Notes: generated by a model not told the origin, from the letters alone. DNA of 18,255 nt from an uncultured Clostridia bacterium (GCA_946626395.1 CAMOUF010000134.1:1-18255), one strand, 5' to 3'; counted from the stretch's first letter, positions 7,144-15,953 are shown. A program made the numbers and translations.

Positions 7144-8832
7144 ATGCGCAACGCGGTGCTGTATAATTTTCTCATCGAGGCCAATCTGATCGCGGGGATC
7201 GCCATTCTGCTTTTGATCCCCATTCGGAAATTCCTGCGGGGGCGTTTGGGCAGCCGGGCCCTGTGCTTTGCCTGGCTGCTGGTGGCCCTCCGGCTGCTGC
7301 TGCCCCTGAGCCTGCCCAATCCCCTGATCAATGAGATCGTGACCCCGTACAACCAGCAGCCCGACGCCATCCGGCCCATCGCCGCCCAGGTGCAGATTCG
7401 GGTGCACGACGCCCTGAACGACGCCACCTTCACCAACTTAGAAGCCAAGCTTGATCAGGGCATGACCTATCCCGAAGCCGCGAAGGAGGCGGACTACCGG
7501 CTGCTGAGACGCGTTTCCAGCGGCATGGTCAACGGCAGGGGCGCGCGGCTGATGATGGGAATATACCTCCTGGGCGTGCTGGCCGTGGCGGGCTGGTTCG
7601 TGATTGCCAACGTAAGGTTTCAACGGAAGCTGAAAAAGAACAGGATGGGGACCCTGGAAGGAGAGATGCAGGCGTACTACCCGGCCTTGTGCGAAAAGCA
7701 TCAGGCGCGGCCCCTGCCCGTTTATCTGACGGACCCCCTGTCCAGCGCTTGCCTGGTGGGCGTGATCCATCCCTTCATCGCCCTGCCCCTGGCCGCGGAC
7801 CCCCGCCAGGCCAAGCAGATGCTGGCCCATGAAATTTGCCATTACAAGGCCAAGGATCACCTGTGGACGCTTTTGGCCCTGATCTGCTGTGCGGTGCACT
7901 GGTTCAATCCCCTGGTCTGGGCCGCCGCCGCCATGAGCCGCATGGACCGGGAACTGCGCTGCGACGACAATGTGACGAAGGACATGGACGAGGACGGGCG
8001 CAGGGAATACGCGGGCACGCTGATCCAGGCCGTCACCCGGCGGCCGGTACCGGGCCTGCCCATGCTGGCCACCGGCATGAGCATGACGGGCCGCAAGCTG
8101 AAAATCCGTGTGAGCGGCATCCTGCGGAGCGGGAAATATGGAAAAGCCCTGTCCGCCGCCTTTGCCGCCACCGCCAGCCTGCTGCTGGTGATGGCTTTCG
8201 GCACCGCCGCCTACGGCGAAACGCCCTCCTTCTGGGAAAACGGCGGCAAGGAACGGGCGTATGAAGTGATGGACGTTTCCGAAGCCCTGAAAAGCGAAAA
8301 CGCCGTGGCCACCCAGGAGCAGGCCATCCAGATCGCTCAGCGCGTTTTAGCCTCCGATGATTTCAAGATAGATGTAACGGACAAAAGCCTTGAATGGCAG
8401 ATGTATGGCATCTCCGTGGGGCCCTGGGGAAAGCCTTGTTATGACGTGGTCGCCAAGCGTTCTGGAGAAGACGGCAGGTATACCGTTTCCGTATCGGTGG
8501 ACGGCTCCGGCTGCTGGAACGTTACCAACGGCTTCGATCCCTTTTACCTGGAGGACCTGGTGGGCACTTACGACACCCAGGAAAGCGACGCCTGGCTGCT
8601 TTCCGTCAACAGGCAAAACGAAATCATTCAATACTGCCTGGACGTGGCTGAACACCTGGAGCCCGGAGAAACCCAGTATTTTCAGGACATCCACATCATC
8701 GGCTATGTGAAAACCCCCGATGCCCTGTACGTGGAGGTGGACGCCGAATACAATGAATCCTCCGGCAAAACCTTTATCGTCCTGGTGGAGCCGGAGCTGC
8801 GCATGGTCGACTACTATACCGGCAACGGCTGA
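7144..8832 (+). CDS. M56/BlaR1-like membrane protease with a non-PBP sensor domain
   Basis: A 562-residue membrane zinc protease. Predicted membrane segments lie near residues 8-28, 40-58, 137-157, 239-262 and 336-357. The zinc motif is HEICH (229-233) after the typical block SSACLVGVIHPFIALP. A likely third ligand is Glu270 in MDRELRCDD. The extracytoplasmic tail (about 359-562) lacks the SxxK, SxN and KTG motifs of the BlaR1 penicillin sensor. It includes a stretch resembling PepSY-type pieces (TQEQAIQIAQRVLAS...). A signal other than a beta-lactam is therefore likely sensed. A ligand-driven cut leading to loss of the BlaI-like repressor is inferred from the family. The ATG follows AAAGGAGG, 100 nt after the repressor gene, in the same apparent operon. 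Confidence 0.85.
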   Translation: MRNAVLYNFLIEANLIAGIAILLLIPIRKFLRGRLGSRALCFAWLLVALRLLLPLSLPNPLINEIVTPYNQQPDAIRPIAAQVQIRVHDALNDATFTNLEAKLDQGMTYPEAAKEADYRLLRRVSSGMVNGRGARLMMGIYLLGVLAVAGWFVIANVRFQRKLKKNRMGTLEGEMQAYYPALCEKHQARPLPVYLTDPLSSACLVGVIHPFIALPLAADPRQAKQMLAHEICHYKAKDHLWTLLALICCAVHWFNPLVWAAAAMSRMDRELRCDDNVTKDMDEDGRREYAGTLIQAVTRRPVPGLPMLATGMSMTGRKLKIRVSGILRSGKYGKALSAAFAATASLLLVMAFGTAAYGETPSFWENGGKERAYEVMDVSEALKSENAVATQEQAIQIAQRVLASDDFKIDVTDKSLEWQMYGISVGPWGKPCYDVVAKRSGEDGRYTVSVSVDGSGCWNVTNGFDPFYLEDLVGTYDTQESDAWLLSVNRQNEIIQYCLDVAEHLEPGETQYFQDIHIIGYVKTPDALYVEVDAEYNESSGKTFIVLVEPELRMVDYYTGNG

Positions 8833-8853
8833 TGGAATAAAAGCATGAATTCA

Positions 8854-8886
8854 AACAGGCGGAAGGCTGTGTGCCTTCCGCCTGTT
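8854..8886. terminator. Bidirectional terminator between convergent genes
   Basis: AACAGGCGGAAGGC (8854-8867) and GCCTTCCGCCTGTT (8873-8886) form a perfect 14-bp stem with a 5-nt loop. Short T-rich tails on both sides suit the convergent protease gene and GH127 gene. Confidence 0.7.
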
Positions 8887-8943
8887 CATTTGATCGCATG
8901 ATACGTCCGTTTTCCGTTTCATATTAACCAAAAAGATTCGGAT

Positions 8944-10980
8944 TTACTCTTTATCCTCCCGCAGCCACACCCGCATTTCACCCTTTCCCCGGTTGCCCCA
9001 GGCAAAGTACGGCACCAGGGTGATCAGGGTATCTTCCAGATCGGCGGGCGTCCAGGGCTGATACAGGGGCGCGTGTTCCGCGGGGGCGCGCATGCGCTTG
9101 CCGGGCACGGTGAGGGCGGGCAGGGGCACGCTGTCGATGAGCATGGTTTTTTCCTGGGCCTCGGCCACCCGGTCCGGGCAGGCGAAGAGGAGATGCAATG
9201 GCTTCCCATTGTCCGCTTCCTCTGCGCAGAACACCAGCGGACCCCGGGTGAAGCACACCTGCCCCAGGGTTTCCCGGACCAGGGGAGACGCGGTCACCGC
9301 CTTTACCGGCATGGTGAAATGGATGGTGACGGTGTCGCCCTCCTTCCAATGGCCCTTGGCGTAGAGGTAGCCCTCTTCGCTCCAGCTCTTGACCCCGGCG
9401 GGAATCACCACATGGGCGTTTCCGGCCCAGGCGGGGTCCCGGAAGGCCAGCACGCCGTCGGCCTGGCCGGAGAGCACGGACAGGCGCACCTCGCCGCTCT
9501 TGAGCAGATCGGCTTCCATGCGCAGACTGATTTCCTGGCCGTTCAAAACGACCTTCTGATCATGGCCGATATAGAGATGGAAGAACAGGGTGTCATCGGT
9601 CTGGGTGGCGATATAGCTGCCCAGGGAGGACACGATGCGGGCGATGTTGGGCGGACAGCAGGCGCAGCCGAACCACTTCTGCCGCACAGGCTTCACATGG
9701 CGCAGCCTGGCGTCGCTTTCGCAGGCATCGGGGTCCACCTCTAAGGGATTGACGTAAAAGAAGCTCTGGCCGTCCAGGGCCATGCCGGAGAGGACAGTAT
9801 TGTACAGCGCCTGCTCCATCACATCGGCATAGCCGCTTTTGGGGGCCAGCTGCAGCATCCGCCGGGCGAAGAAGGCCAGGCCGATGGCGGCGCAGGTTTC
9901 GGAATAGGCGGTATCGGAGGGCAGGTCATAGGGCCGGGAAAAAGCCTCGCCCACGTGGGTGCCCCCAACGCCGCCGGTGATATACAGCTTTTCATGAACC
10001 ACGGAATCCCACAGCCGCTGGCAGGCCGCCGCCATGTCCTGATCCCCGGAGAGGCGGGCGTCGTCCGCCATGCCGCAGCACAGATACATCTGCCTCACCG
10101 CGTGGCCCACCGCCTCCTTCATTTCCCGCACGGGCATATGGGCCTGGTGGTATGCATAGCGGGCGGCGGTGACAGGCAGCTCGGGCTGGCCCTTTTCCCG
10201 GCGGCGGGCGTTTTCCTCCAGGGCAAAGGTGCTGGGCTCCGTGCCCCGCACGTTCAGGAAGAATTCCGCCAGATTTTTCCACTGGGTTTCCCCCGTTTCC
10301 TCATACAGCCGCAGCAGCGCCATTTCGGCGATTTCGTGGCCGGGGCAGCCCCGTTCCTTGCCGGGGCCGAACTTTTCCGCCACGCATCCGGCGAACCGCC
10401 GCGCGGCGTCCAATAGATCCTCCCGGCCCGTGGCCTGATGCCAGGCCACCGCGGCCTCCACCAGATGGCCCAGGCAGTACAGCTCATGGTTGTCCCGCAG
10501 GTTGGTAAAGGCCCGCTCCCGGCCCGTGAGGGTATAGAAGGTATCCAGATACCCGTCCTCCTCCTGGGCGGCGCAGATCATGTCCACCGCCTCCTGGGCC
10601 TGGGCCTGCAGAGCAGGGTCGGGCTTCGCCATGAGCTGATAGGCCACAGCCTCCAGCCATTTATAGCCGTCGCTGTCCTGGAATACGAAGCCGTAAAAGG
10701 CGTCCTCCAGGGGGGCCTTCCCTTCCTCGGGCAGGGTTTCGATCTTATCGGAGTGATGGGCGGCCAGATAGAGCTTGCCCGCCTTTTTCGCGGCAACCGC
10801 CCGGGCGGCGGCCCGCATATTATGGGCCCACCAGCTGGGGGCCGCGTCAGGCACGCGGTCATGCAGCGCTTCCCACTGATAGGGAATCACCGCCTGCCGG
10901 ATCAGGGCCATTTCCCGGGCCCAGAAAGGATCGGTCACGGTCACGTTCCGCGGGGACAGCGGACGGGAAGAAGCAGCCAT
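8944..10980 (-). CDS. GH127 beta-L-arabinofuranosidase
   Basis: A 678-residue retaining glycosidase that releases beta-L-arabinofuranose, by homology to Bifidobacterium longum HypBA1. The catalytic zinc-thiolate set aligns at a near-constant offset: Glu345 (GEAFSRP, acid/base), Glu361 and Cys363 (SETCAAIG), Cys441-Cys442 (FGCACCPPN; Cys441 would be the nucleophile). The N-terminal part is the (alpha/alpha) barrel and the last 200 residues look beta-rich. No signal peptide is present, so it should act in the cytoplasm on imported oligosaccharides. The start at 10980 follows GAGGAGTGAGGAGG. It lies 29 bp after the GH29 stop, which makes co-transcription likely. Substrates such as hydroxyproline arabinans or pectin side chains are inferred from the family. 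Confidence 0.9.
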   Translation of the reverse strand: MAASSRPLSPRNVTVTDPFWAREMALIRQAVIPYQWEALHDRVPDAAPSWWAHNMRAAARAVAAKKAGKLYLAAHHSDKIETLPEEGKAPLEDAFYGFVFQDSDGYKWLEAVAYQLMAKPDPALQAQAQEAVDMICAAQEEDGYLDTFYTLTGRERAFTNLRDNHELYCLGHLVEAAVAWHQATGREDLLDAARRFAGCVAEKFGPGKERGCPGHEIAEMALLRLYEETGETQWKNLAEFFLNVRGTEPSTFALEENARRREKGQPELPVTAARYAYHQAHMPVREMKEAVGHAVRQMYLCCGMADDARLSGDQDMAAACQRLWDSVVHEKLYITGGVGGTHVGEAFSRPYDLPSDTAYSETCAAIGLAFFARRMLQLAPKSGYADVMEQALYNTVLSGMALDGQSFFYVNPLEVDPDACESDARLRHVKPVRQKWFGCACCPPNIARIVSSLGSYIATQTDDTLFFHLYIGHDQKVVLNGQEISLRMEADLLKSGEVRLSVLSGQADGVLAFRDPAWAGNAHVVIPAGVKSWSEEGYLYAKGHWKEGDTVTIHFTMPVKAVTASPLVRETLGQVCFTRGPLVFCAEEADNGKPLHLLFACPDRVAEAQEKTMLIDSVPLPALTVPGKRMRAPAEHAPLYQPWTPADLEDTLITLVPYFAWGNRGKGEMRVWLREDKE

Positions 10981-11009
10981 GGAAATTCCTCCTCACTCCT
11001 CGATGTGAT

Positions 11010-12488
11010 TTATAGCATCGTGATTTTGAATACGACGGGCATTTCGCTTTGAATCCACGGCGCCTGGATATGCAGCCCGGTTTCATCCCGGCTCCACTGG
11101 ACGCTTCCTTCAAAGCCCAGGGCCTCCACCCGTTCGATGCCGCCGATGAAAGCGGGCAGGGACAGGGAACGGACACAGACCTTTCCGTCCTCCGGCCAGG
11201 CCATGAAGGCGGCGTACAGGCTGCCGCCCTTCACGGTAAAGCGGATGTCCTCCGGGGTATAGACCTGCTCCTTGCTTTCGGCGAACTGGCCCTCCTCCAC
11301 GTTGGCGCTGCCTTCGCCGAATATCCGCCAGGGACGGGTGCCGTAAATGGCTTCGCCGTTTGCTTTGAGCCACGCGCCGATACCCTTGAGCACGGCGGTG
11401 TCCTCGGGGCCGATGGTGCCGTCGGCTTTCGGGCCCACGTTCAAAAGCAGGGTACCGTTTTTGCTCACCACGTCGATCAGGGTGCGCACCAATTCCAGAG
11501 GCGTTTTATATTCGTTCTGCTCGGTATAGCACCAGCTGTTCTTGGCGATGGCGGTGTCCGTCTGCCAGAAGAAGGGCTGGGTGCTGGCGAAGTGGCCCCG
11601 CTCCATATCCGGCACGGCGGAGCCCAGCATGAAGGTGTCCTGCTTATAGTCGATGGCGGGCTCCACACCCCATTCCCGGGAGCGGTTGTAATAGTAGGCG
11701 GCGAACTTTTTGATGTAAGGCTTCATCACGTTTTGCAGAATCCACCAGTCAAAATAAACCACCACCGGATGGAATTTGTCCACCAGCTCGCAGCAGCGCA
11801 GCAGCCAGTCGTTCATAAATTCCTGGGAGGGCGGGCATTCGGCGTCCCGGTTGAAATGATCCTTGGGCTCGGGCATGGAGGGCCAGTAGAGATGATCCTT
11901 GGGAATGGGGTCCTTCATATCGGAATCAAATTCCTTGCCGTGGCCCAGGAAGAACCAATGCTCGATGCGGTGGCTGCTGACGCCCATGGGAATGCCCCGG
12001 GCATGCAGCGCCTGCTGCAGGGCCCGGGTGGTATCCCGGCAAGGGCCCATTTCCGCCGCGTTCCAGTGGGACAGATTGCTTTCGTACATCTGGAACCCAT
12101 CGTGATGCTCCGCCACGGGGATCACATACCGGGCCCCCGCCTCCTCAAACAGCGCCGCCCAGGCATCCGGGTCGAAGCGCTCAGCCTTAAAAAGCGGAAT
12201 AAAATCCTTATAACCAAATTCCTTATGGGGGCCGTAGGTCTTTTGATGATGTTCAAATTCCGGCGTGCCCTGGATATACATGTTCCGGGGATACCATTCA
12301 TTGTTGAAGGCGGGCACGGAATAAACGCCCCAGTGAATGAAGATGCCGAACTTGGCGTCCTTGTACCAGGCGGGCGCCTGAAATTGGGTCAGGGATTCCC
12401 AGGTATCGTGAAAAGGCCCCCGGGCCGCCACCCGCTCGATTTCCTCGAGCCGCGCAGCCCGCTCCGCCTCGGAAAGTACAGCGCTCAT
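11010..12488 (-). CDS. GH29 alpha-L-fucosidase-like glycosidase
   Basis: A 492-residue glycosidase with the GH29 (beta/alpha)8 signature: KFGIFIHWGVYSVPAFNNEW (46-65), VAEHHDGFQMYES (125-137) and the strand VVVYFDWW, in which Asp247 is the likely nucleophile. The acid/base residue is not assigned. The region after strand 4 reads MGVSSHRIEHWFF instead of the common GLYYSxxEW, so the subfamily is divergent and the sugar could differ from fucose. NGTLLLNVGPKADGTI is the typical end of the barrel, and a beta-sandwich tail follows. There is no signal peptide. The start follows GAGGAGG. It precedes the GH127 gene by 29 bp, which suggests joint breakdown of a fucosylated, arabinosylated plant glycan. 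Confidence 0.87.
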   Translation of the reverse strand: MSAVLSEAERAARLEEIERVAARGPFHDTWESLTQFQAPAWYKDAKFGIFIHWGVYSVPAFNNEWYPRNMYIQGTPEFEHHQKTYGPHKEFGYKDFIPLFKAERFDPDAWAALFEEAGARYVIPVAEHHDGFQMYESNLSHWNAAEMGPCRDTTRALQQALHARGIPMGVSSHRIEHWFFLGHGKEFDSDMKDPIPKDHLYWPSMPEPKDHFNRDAECPPSQEFMNDWLLRCCELVDKFHPVVVYFDWWILQNVMKPYIKKFAAYYYNRSREWGVEPAIDYKQDTFMLGSAVPDMERGHFASTQPFFWQTDTAIAKNSWCYTEQNEYKTPLELVRTLIDVVSKNGTLLLNVGPKADGTIGPEDTAVLKGIGAWLKANGEAIYGTRPWRIFGEGSANVEEGQFAESKEQVYTPEDIRFTVKGGSLYAAFMAWPEDGKVCVRSLSLPAFIGGIERVEALGFEGSVQWSRDETGLHIQAPWIQSEMPVVFKITML

Positions 12489-12522
12489 AAAACAACCTCC
12501 TCGTTCGTTTTAGCATCAGGGA

Positions 12523-12578
12523 AGAGTTAGGAATTCATCGTTCAGCGCTTCGCTGAATAACTATTAACTCCTCACTCT
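12523..12578. repeat. Imperfect palindrome overlapping the 3' end of the helicase-loader gene
   Basis: TTCAGCG (12541-12547) and CGCTGAA (12551-12557) form a perfect 7-bp stem with a 3-nt loop. The outer arms AGAGTTAGGA and TCCTCACTCT extend it with interruptions. The words resemble the other intergenic repeats here (ACTCCTCACTCTT). It could act as a weak terminator or attenuator before the glycosidase genes, but no T-run follows. Confidence 0.5.
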
Positions 12579-13536
12579 TTAAAAGCCTGATATCCCGTCC
12601 CACAAAATGAAGGGCCATACCGATTCGGGTGTCCAGCAGGCGGGAAGCCACCCGCTCAGTGTAACGCCGTTTCAACTCATCCAATGTCAGGTTGGTGGTC
12701 AGGGCGGTATACAGGCCGCGGCTCAGACGGGCATTCAGCAAATTATAGATTTGCTCCACGGTGATGTTCTCCATCAGTGGCTCCATGCCCAGATCGTCAA
12801 TCAGCAATAGCGGCGCGTCAAAGTACATCTCCGCGCTGTCCTTGCCCCCGGAAAAGAAAGCGTTTTTCAGGCTGACCAGAAGATCATAGGCGGTCACGAA
12901 CAGACAATCGACCCCCCGGCTTCGGGCCTCCTCCTCCACGCAGCGGAGCAGGAAGGTTTTCCCCAGGCCGCTGCCGCCGTGGAGCAGCAGGGTCTTTTTT
13001 TCGCCTGTGCCCGCGCTCCTTGCATATTGCAGGCATTTGTCCCGCACCGCCAGCATCCATTCCCGCTGGGTCACGTCAGCCCCGGGCAGGGCGGTGTCCG
13101 GGAAGCGGGCGGGGTCAAAGCGGGCGAAGGAGGGCTCCTGGCCGCCGGGATCTTCCTGGGTCAGCGCCTTTTGGTACAGCGCCAGGGCGCAGGCGCAGCG
13201 CTTCTGAATGGCGTTTTCGTACACATAGCCCGTGTCCCCGCACAGGGGGCACTGGCACACCGGAGTCAGATAATCCCGGGGATACCCATAGGCGGACAGG
13301 CGGTCGGCGATCTTTTCATTGTATTCCCGCATAGCCTGCTCCGGGTCGGCGGCCTCGCTCCCCGCGAAAGAAAAGCGCACCGCGCCCATCACCATTTCAT
13401 GGCGCTTGACCAGCAGCCGTTCCAGGTCCGGATATTTTTCCGCGATTTCCTGCCGCCGCCGGTCATTTTCCCGTTCGTCACCCTCGCGGCGTTTTTCAAG
13501 CTCCGCCGTCACCCGGGCCCATGCCTGATTTTCCAC
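12535..13536 (-). CDS. DnaI/DnaC-like helicase loader (AAA+ ATPase)
   Basis: A 333-residue replicative helicase loader. A charged coiled-coil N-terminus (1-50) leads to a zinc-binding cluster C96-x2-C99 and C114-x-C116, as in Bacillus DnaI. The AAA+ core has Walker A GGSGLGKT (187-194), Walker B LLLIDD (243-248), sensor-1 TTN (280-282) and an arginine-finger-like RYTERVASR. By family knowledge it loads the replicative helicase onto DNA. The start is GTG at 13536, preceded by GAGGAAG. It overlaps the DnaD-like gene by 41 bp, so the two are translationally linked. The last 13 residues (SEELIVIQRSAER) are encoded by the palindromic repeat at 12523-12578, an unusual tail. Confidence 0.87.
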   Translation of the reverse strand: MENQAWARVTAELEKRREGDERENDRRRQEIAEKYPDLERLLVKRHEMVMGAVRFSFAGSEAADPEQAMREYNEKIADRLSAYGYPRDYLTPVCQCPLCGDTGYVYENAIQKRCACALALYQKALTQEDPGGQEPSFARFDPARFPDTALPGADVTQREWMLAVRDKCLQYARSAGTGEKKTLLLHGGSGLGKTFLLRCVEEEARSRGVDCLFVTAYDLLVSLKNAFFSGGKDSAEMYFDAPLLLIDDLGMEPLMENITVEQIYNLLNARLSRGLYTALTTNLTLDELKRRYTERVASRLLDTRIGMALHFVGRDIRLLKSEELIVIQRSAER

Positions 13537-14983
13537 GGTACTTCCTCGCTTCCTCGATCAAATCATCCGACACGGAGAGCAGCTCCGCCTCGGTATATTC
13601 CCGCTGGGTGTACTGCTGGGCGGAAACGGATTTGGTTTTTCCCCGGGCGGCAGGCGCTTTTCTTTCCTGCACCTGGGAAACCTCCGTAATGCCCGCCTCA
13701 TGCCAGGCTTCCAGCACCTTGTTCAAATAGGGGATTTTCCCGCCCTCGGCGCCGCTGGCCTGCTGGGCTGCGGCGCAGATCATTTCCTGGTCATAGCCCC
13801 ATTCCTCGTGCCATTTTTTGTAGAGCATCAGGTCGGCCACGGTGGGATTGCCCCGGTGGCCGCAGGCCTCGAATACCTCCCGCAGCAGGCTTTCCAGGCC
13901 GTGGCGCTTGTCCAGATATTCCTTCACGGCTTCTTCGGTGCAATAGCCCTTCTTTTGCCAGTCCTCCGCCAGCCAGTGCATATATTCCAGGTTCTTTCCC
14001 TTCCGGCGGCATTCCTCCGCCGCCAAAAGCAGCACGGCGTGGGGCTGCGCTTTGCTCAGCTCCCGGTATTCCAGGGCGGCTGCGGGGCCGGTGAGCTTCA
14101 CGCCCAGGGCGGAAAACAGGCTGCTGGCCTGATCCTTTTCCGGCCGCTCCTGCTCCAATTGCCGGGCCACCTGCTCCCCGGTGCGGGCCCCGCTGCGGGC
14201 GCGCAGGCCGTTTAAAATGCTGTCCAGATACTTAAAGGAGGGGTCGCCGCTGGTCATTTCCCGGCAGGCGTCCAGGATGGCCTGGGGCTCGAACTGCCAT
14301 TCCGAAAGCCATTTTTCATACAGGGCCAGTTCATCATCGCTGGCCAGGCGGCGCTTGCCCATCCGGGACAGCACCTTGCGCACGCCCTCGTGGATGCTTT
14401 GGTTGTGCTGCAAAAAGCTCTCCGCGTCCTCGGGGCTGACCACCCCCGCCTCCTTCATGCTCACTGCCAGCTTTTCGGCGGCCTTGAAGGAAAACTGGGG
14501 CCCCCGCTGGGCCATGCAGTGGTGCAGCAGCATCAGCACCGCTTCCGGGGTCAGGCCCACGTCCTTCACCCATTCCCAGGCCAGGGCGATTTCCCCGGGG
14601 CTGACCTTCCGCTTGTCCCCAAAGGCGGCGTACACCGCTTCCGCAAAGCCCACGTATTCCATGTCCACCCGCAGGGCAGCGGGGGCGCTGGCCCGCTGCA
14701 TGGGCGAATAAAAACGGAAGGAGGGCGGCGCGTCGCTGACCCGGGTCACCAGGGCCCGGCGCTCCCAATAGCGCAGGGCGGCCTCCACCTCCGGCACCGT
14801 CATAAACAATTCCTGGGCCATTTCCTCCAGGGTGTATTCCGGCCCCTTGCAGGCGCAGGCGAACAGGCCCCATAAATATACCTTCACATAATCGCCCCGG
14901 GCCGCGGGGAGATAATCCATCAGGAAGCTGTTTTCCACCGGCGTCACGCCATAGCGCACAGCCTCCCCGTCCAATTCAAACAT
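13496..14983 (-). CDS. DnaD-like replication initiation protein with repeated DnaD domains
   Basis: A 495-residue primosome protein, roughly twice the usual DnaD length (about 230). The N-terminal winged helix is visible at about 30-95 (YTLEEMAQELFMTVPEVEAALRYWERRALVT). Four similar helical units follow, near 128-190, 216-268, 300-350 and 383-437. Two carry clear DnaD-type cores: ALYEKWLSEW...KYLDSILNGLRARS and MLYKKWHEEW...PYLNKVLEAWHEAG. DnaD proteins help remodel DNA and recruit the helicase loader at origins. The loader gene follows with a 41-bp overlap, which supports this role. The ATG at 14983 overlaps the end of the transporter gene by 8 bp and has an AAGGAG site inside that gene's end. 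Confidence 0.85.
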   Translation of the reverse strand: MFELDGEAVRYGVTPVENSFLMDYLPAARGDYVKVYLWGLFACACKGPEYTLEEMAQELFMTVPEVEAALRYWERRALVTRVSDAPPSFRFYSPMQRASAPAALRVDMEYVGFAEAVYAAFGDKRKVSPGEIALAWEWVKDVGLTPEAVLMLLHHCMAQRGPQFSFKAAEKLAVSMKEAGVVSPEDAESFLQHNQSIHEGVRKVLSRMGKRRLASDDELALYEKWLSEWQFEPQAILDACREMTSGDPSFKYLDSILNGLRARSGARTGEQVARQLEQERPEKDQASSLFSALGVKLTGPAAALEYRELSKAQPHAVLLLAAEECRRKGKNLEYMHWLAEDWQKKGYCTEEAVKEYLDKRHGLESLLREVFEACGHRGNPTVADLMLYKKWHEEWGYDQEMICAAAQQASGAEGGKIPYLNKVLEAWHEAGITEVSQVQERKAPAARGKTKSVSAQQYTQREYTEAELLSVSDDLIEEARKYRGKSGMGPGDGGA

Positions 14984-15887
14984 GCTCCTTCACCTCGCCA
15001 AGCCGCATCAGTCCCCCCGCCTGTGCCACCAGCACCGCCAGCAGCATCAGGGCGCAGCCGATATAACCTCTTGCGTCCATGCGCTCCCCCAGCAGCAGTG
15101 CCCCGGCAATCACGCAGAACACCGATTCCAGGCTCATGATCAGCGCGGCGAAGGCGGGACGGCAGCCTTTTTGGCCAATGGCCTGGAACAGATATCCCAC
15201 TCCCGTGGACATGATGCCGCAGTAGGCAACGGGCACCAGGGCCCGCAGCAGGTTTTCTCCGGAAATCCGCTCAAACAAAGCCGCAAAAATCCAGTTCAGC
15301 ACCGCGGCAGAAGCGAACTGCATCGTGCATAATTTCAGCGGCGTCACCGTGACCACAAAATGATCCATCATCAATATCTGCACGGCCCACACCACGCTGG
15401 AAAACAGCAATATGCCGTCCGACGGGGCCAGGGAAAATTTTTCTCCCTTGGGCACGCACAAAAGATACAGCGCGGGCAGGGCCAGCAGCAGCGCCAGCCA
15501 GGTGGTCAGCTGGGTGCGCTTGCCAATGAACACCCCCAGCACCGGCACCATCACCACATACAGGGCGGTTAAAAATCCGGCCTTTCCGGCCCCGGCCTCC
15601 CCCACGGCGGACTGCTGGAGAAAGGAGGCCAGAAACAATACCGCCCCCTGGAGCGCGCCTTTGCCCGCTTCCCGGAGCTTGAAGGGGGCCCCTGTCTTTT
15701 TGCATTCCATTAGCATCAGCGGCAGCAGCGCCGCCAGGCCCAGGGGAAAGCGCGCGGCGTTAAAGGTAAAGGGCTGCAAATAGCGGCTGCCCTCCCGCTG
15801 GGCCGCCATGGCGAAGCCCCAGATGGCCGCCGTCAAAAAAAGCAGGGCGGCGGAGCGCAGCTCGGTCACACGGTTTCTTTCCTTCAT
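14976..15887 (-). CDS. EamA-family (DMT) transporter
   Basis: A 303-residue inner-membrane transporter of the drug/metabolite transporter superfamily with about ten hydrophobic helices in two EamA halves. The first half opens with SAALLFLTAAIWGFAMAAQ and FTFNAARFPLGLAALLPL. The second starts near GILLFSSVVWAVQILMMDH. The C-terminal half has MSTGVGYLFQAIGQK and AFAALIMSLESVFCVIAGALLLGE, both typical of the family. The substrate cannot be read from sequence; amino acids or nucleobases are common for relatives. GAAAGGAT precedes the ATG. It is the first gene of the overlapping run with the dnaD-like and loader genes. No convincing promoter is seen upstream, only a weak TTCAAG/GATACT pair. Confidence 0.88.
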   Translation of the reverse strand: MKERNRVTELRSAALLFLTAAIWGFAMAAQREGSRYLQPFTFNAARFPLGLAALLPLMLMECKKTGAPFKLREAGKGALQGAVLFLASFLQQSAVGEAGAGKAGFLTALYVVMVPVLGVFIGKRTQLTTWLALLLALPALYLLCVPKGEKFSLAPSDGILLFSSVVWAVQILMMDHFVVTVTPLKLCTMQFASAAVLNWIFAALFERISGENLLRALVPVAYCGIMSTGVGYLFQAIGQKGCRPAFAALIMSLESVFCVIAGALLLGERMDARGYIGCALMLLAVLVAQAGGLMRLGEVKEHV

Positions 15888-15953
15888 CCGTATCCTTTCA
15901 AAAACAAATAAGTATCTGTTGGGTCGTGGTTTCTTGAATGGGTGTCCGATTCA

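Noticed and set aside
6672..8832. A beta-lactam resistance operon
   Set aside because: No beta-lactamase or PBP2a gene is present, and the protease lacks a penicillin-binding sensor; only the signalling chassis is shared.
11049..12530. A 493-codon open frame opposite the GH29 gene
   Set aside because: It is an antisense shadow; it has no motifs, and the GH29 reading has catalytic motifs and a good ribosome binding site.
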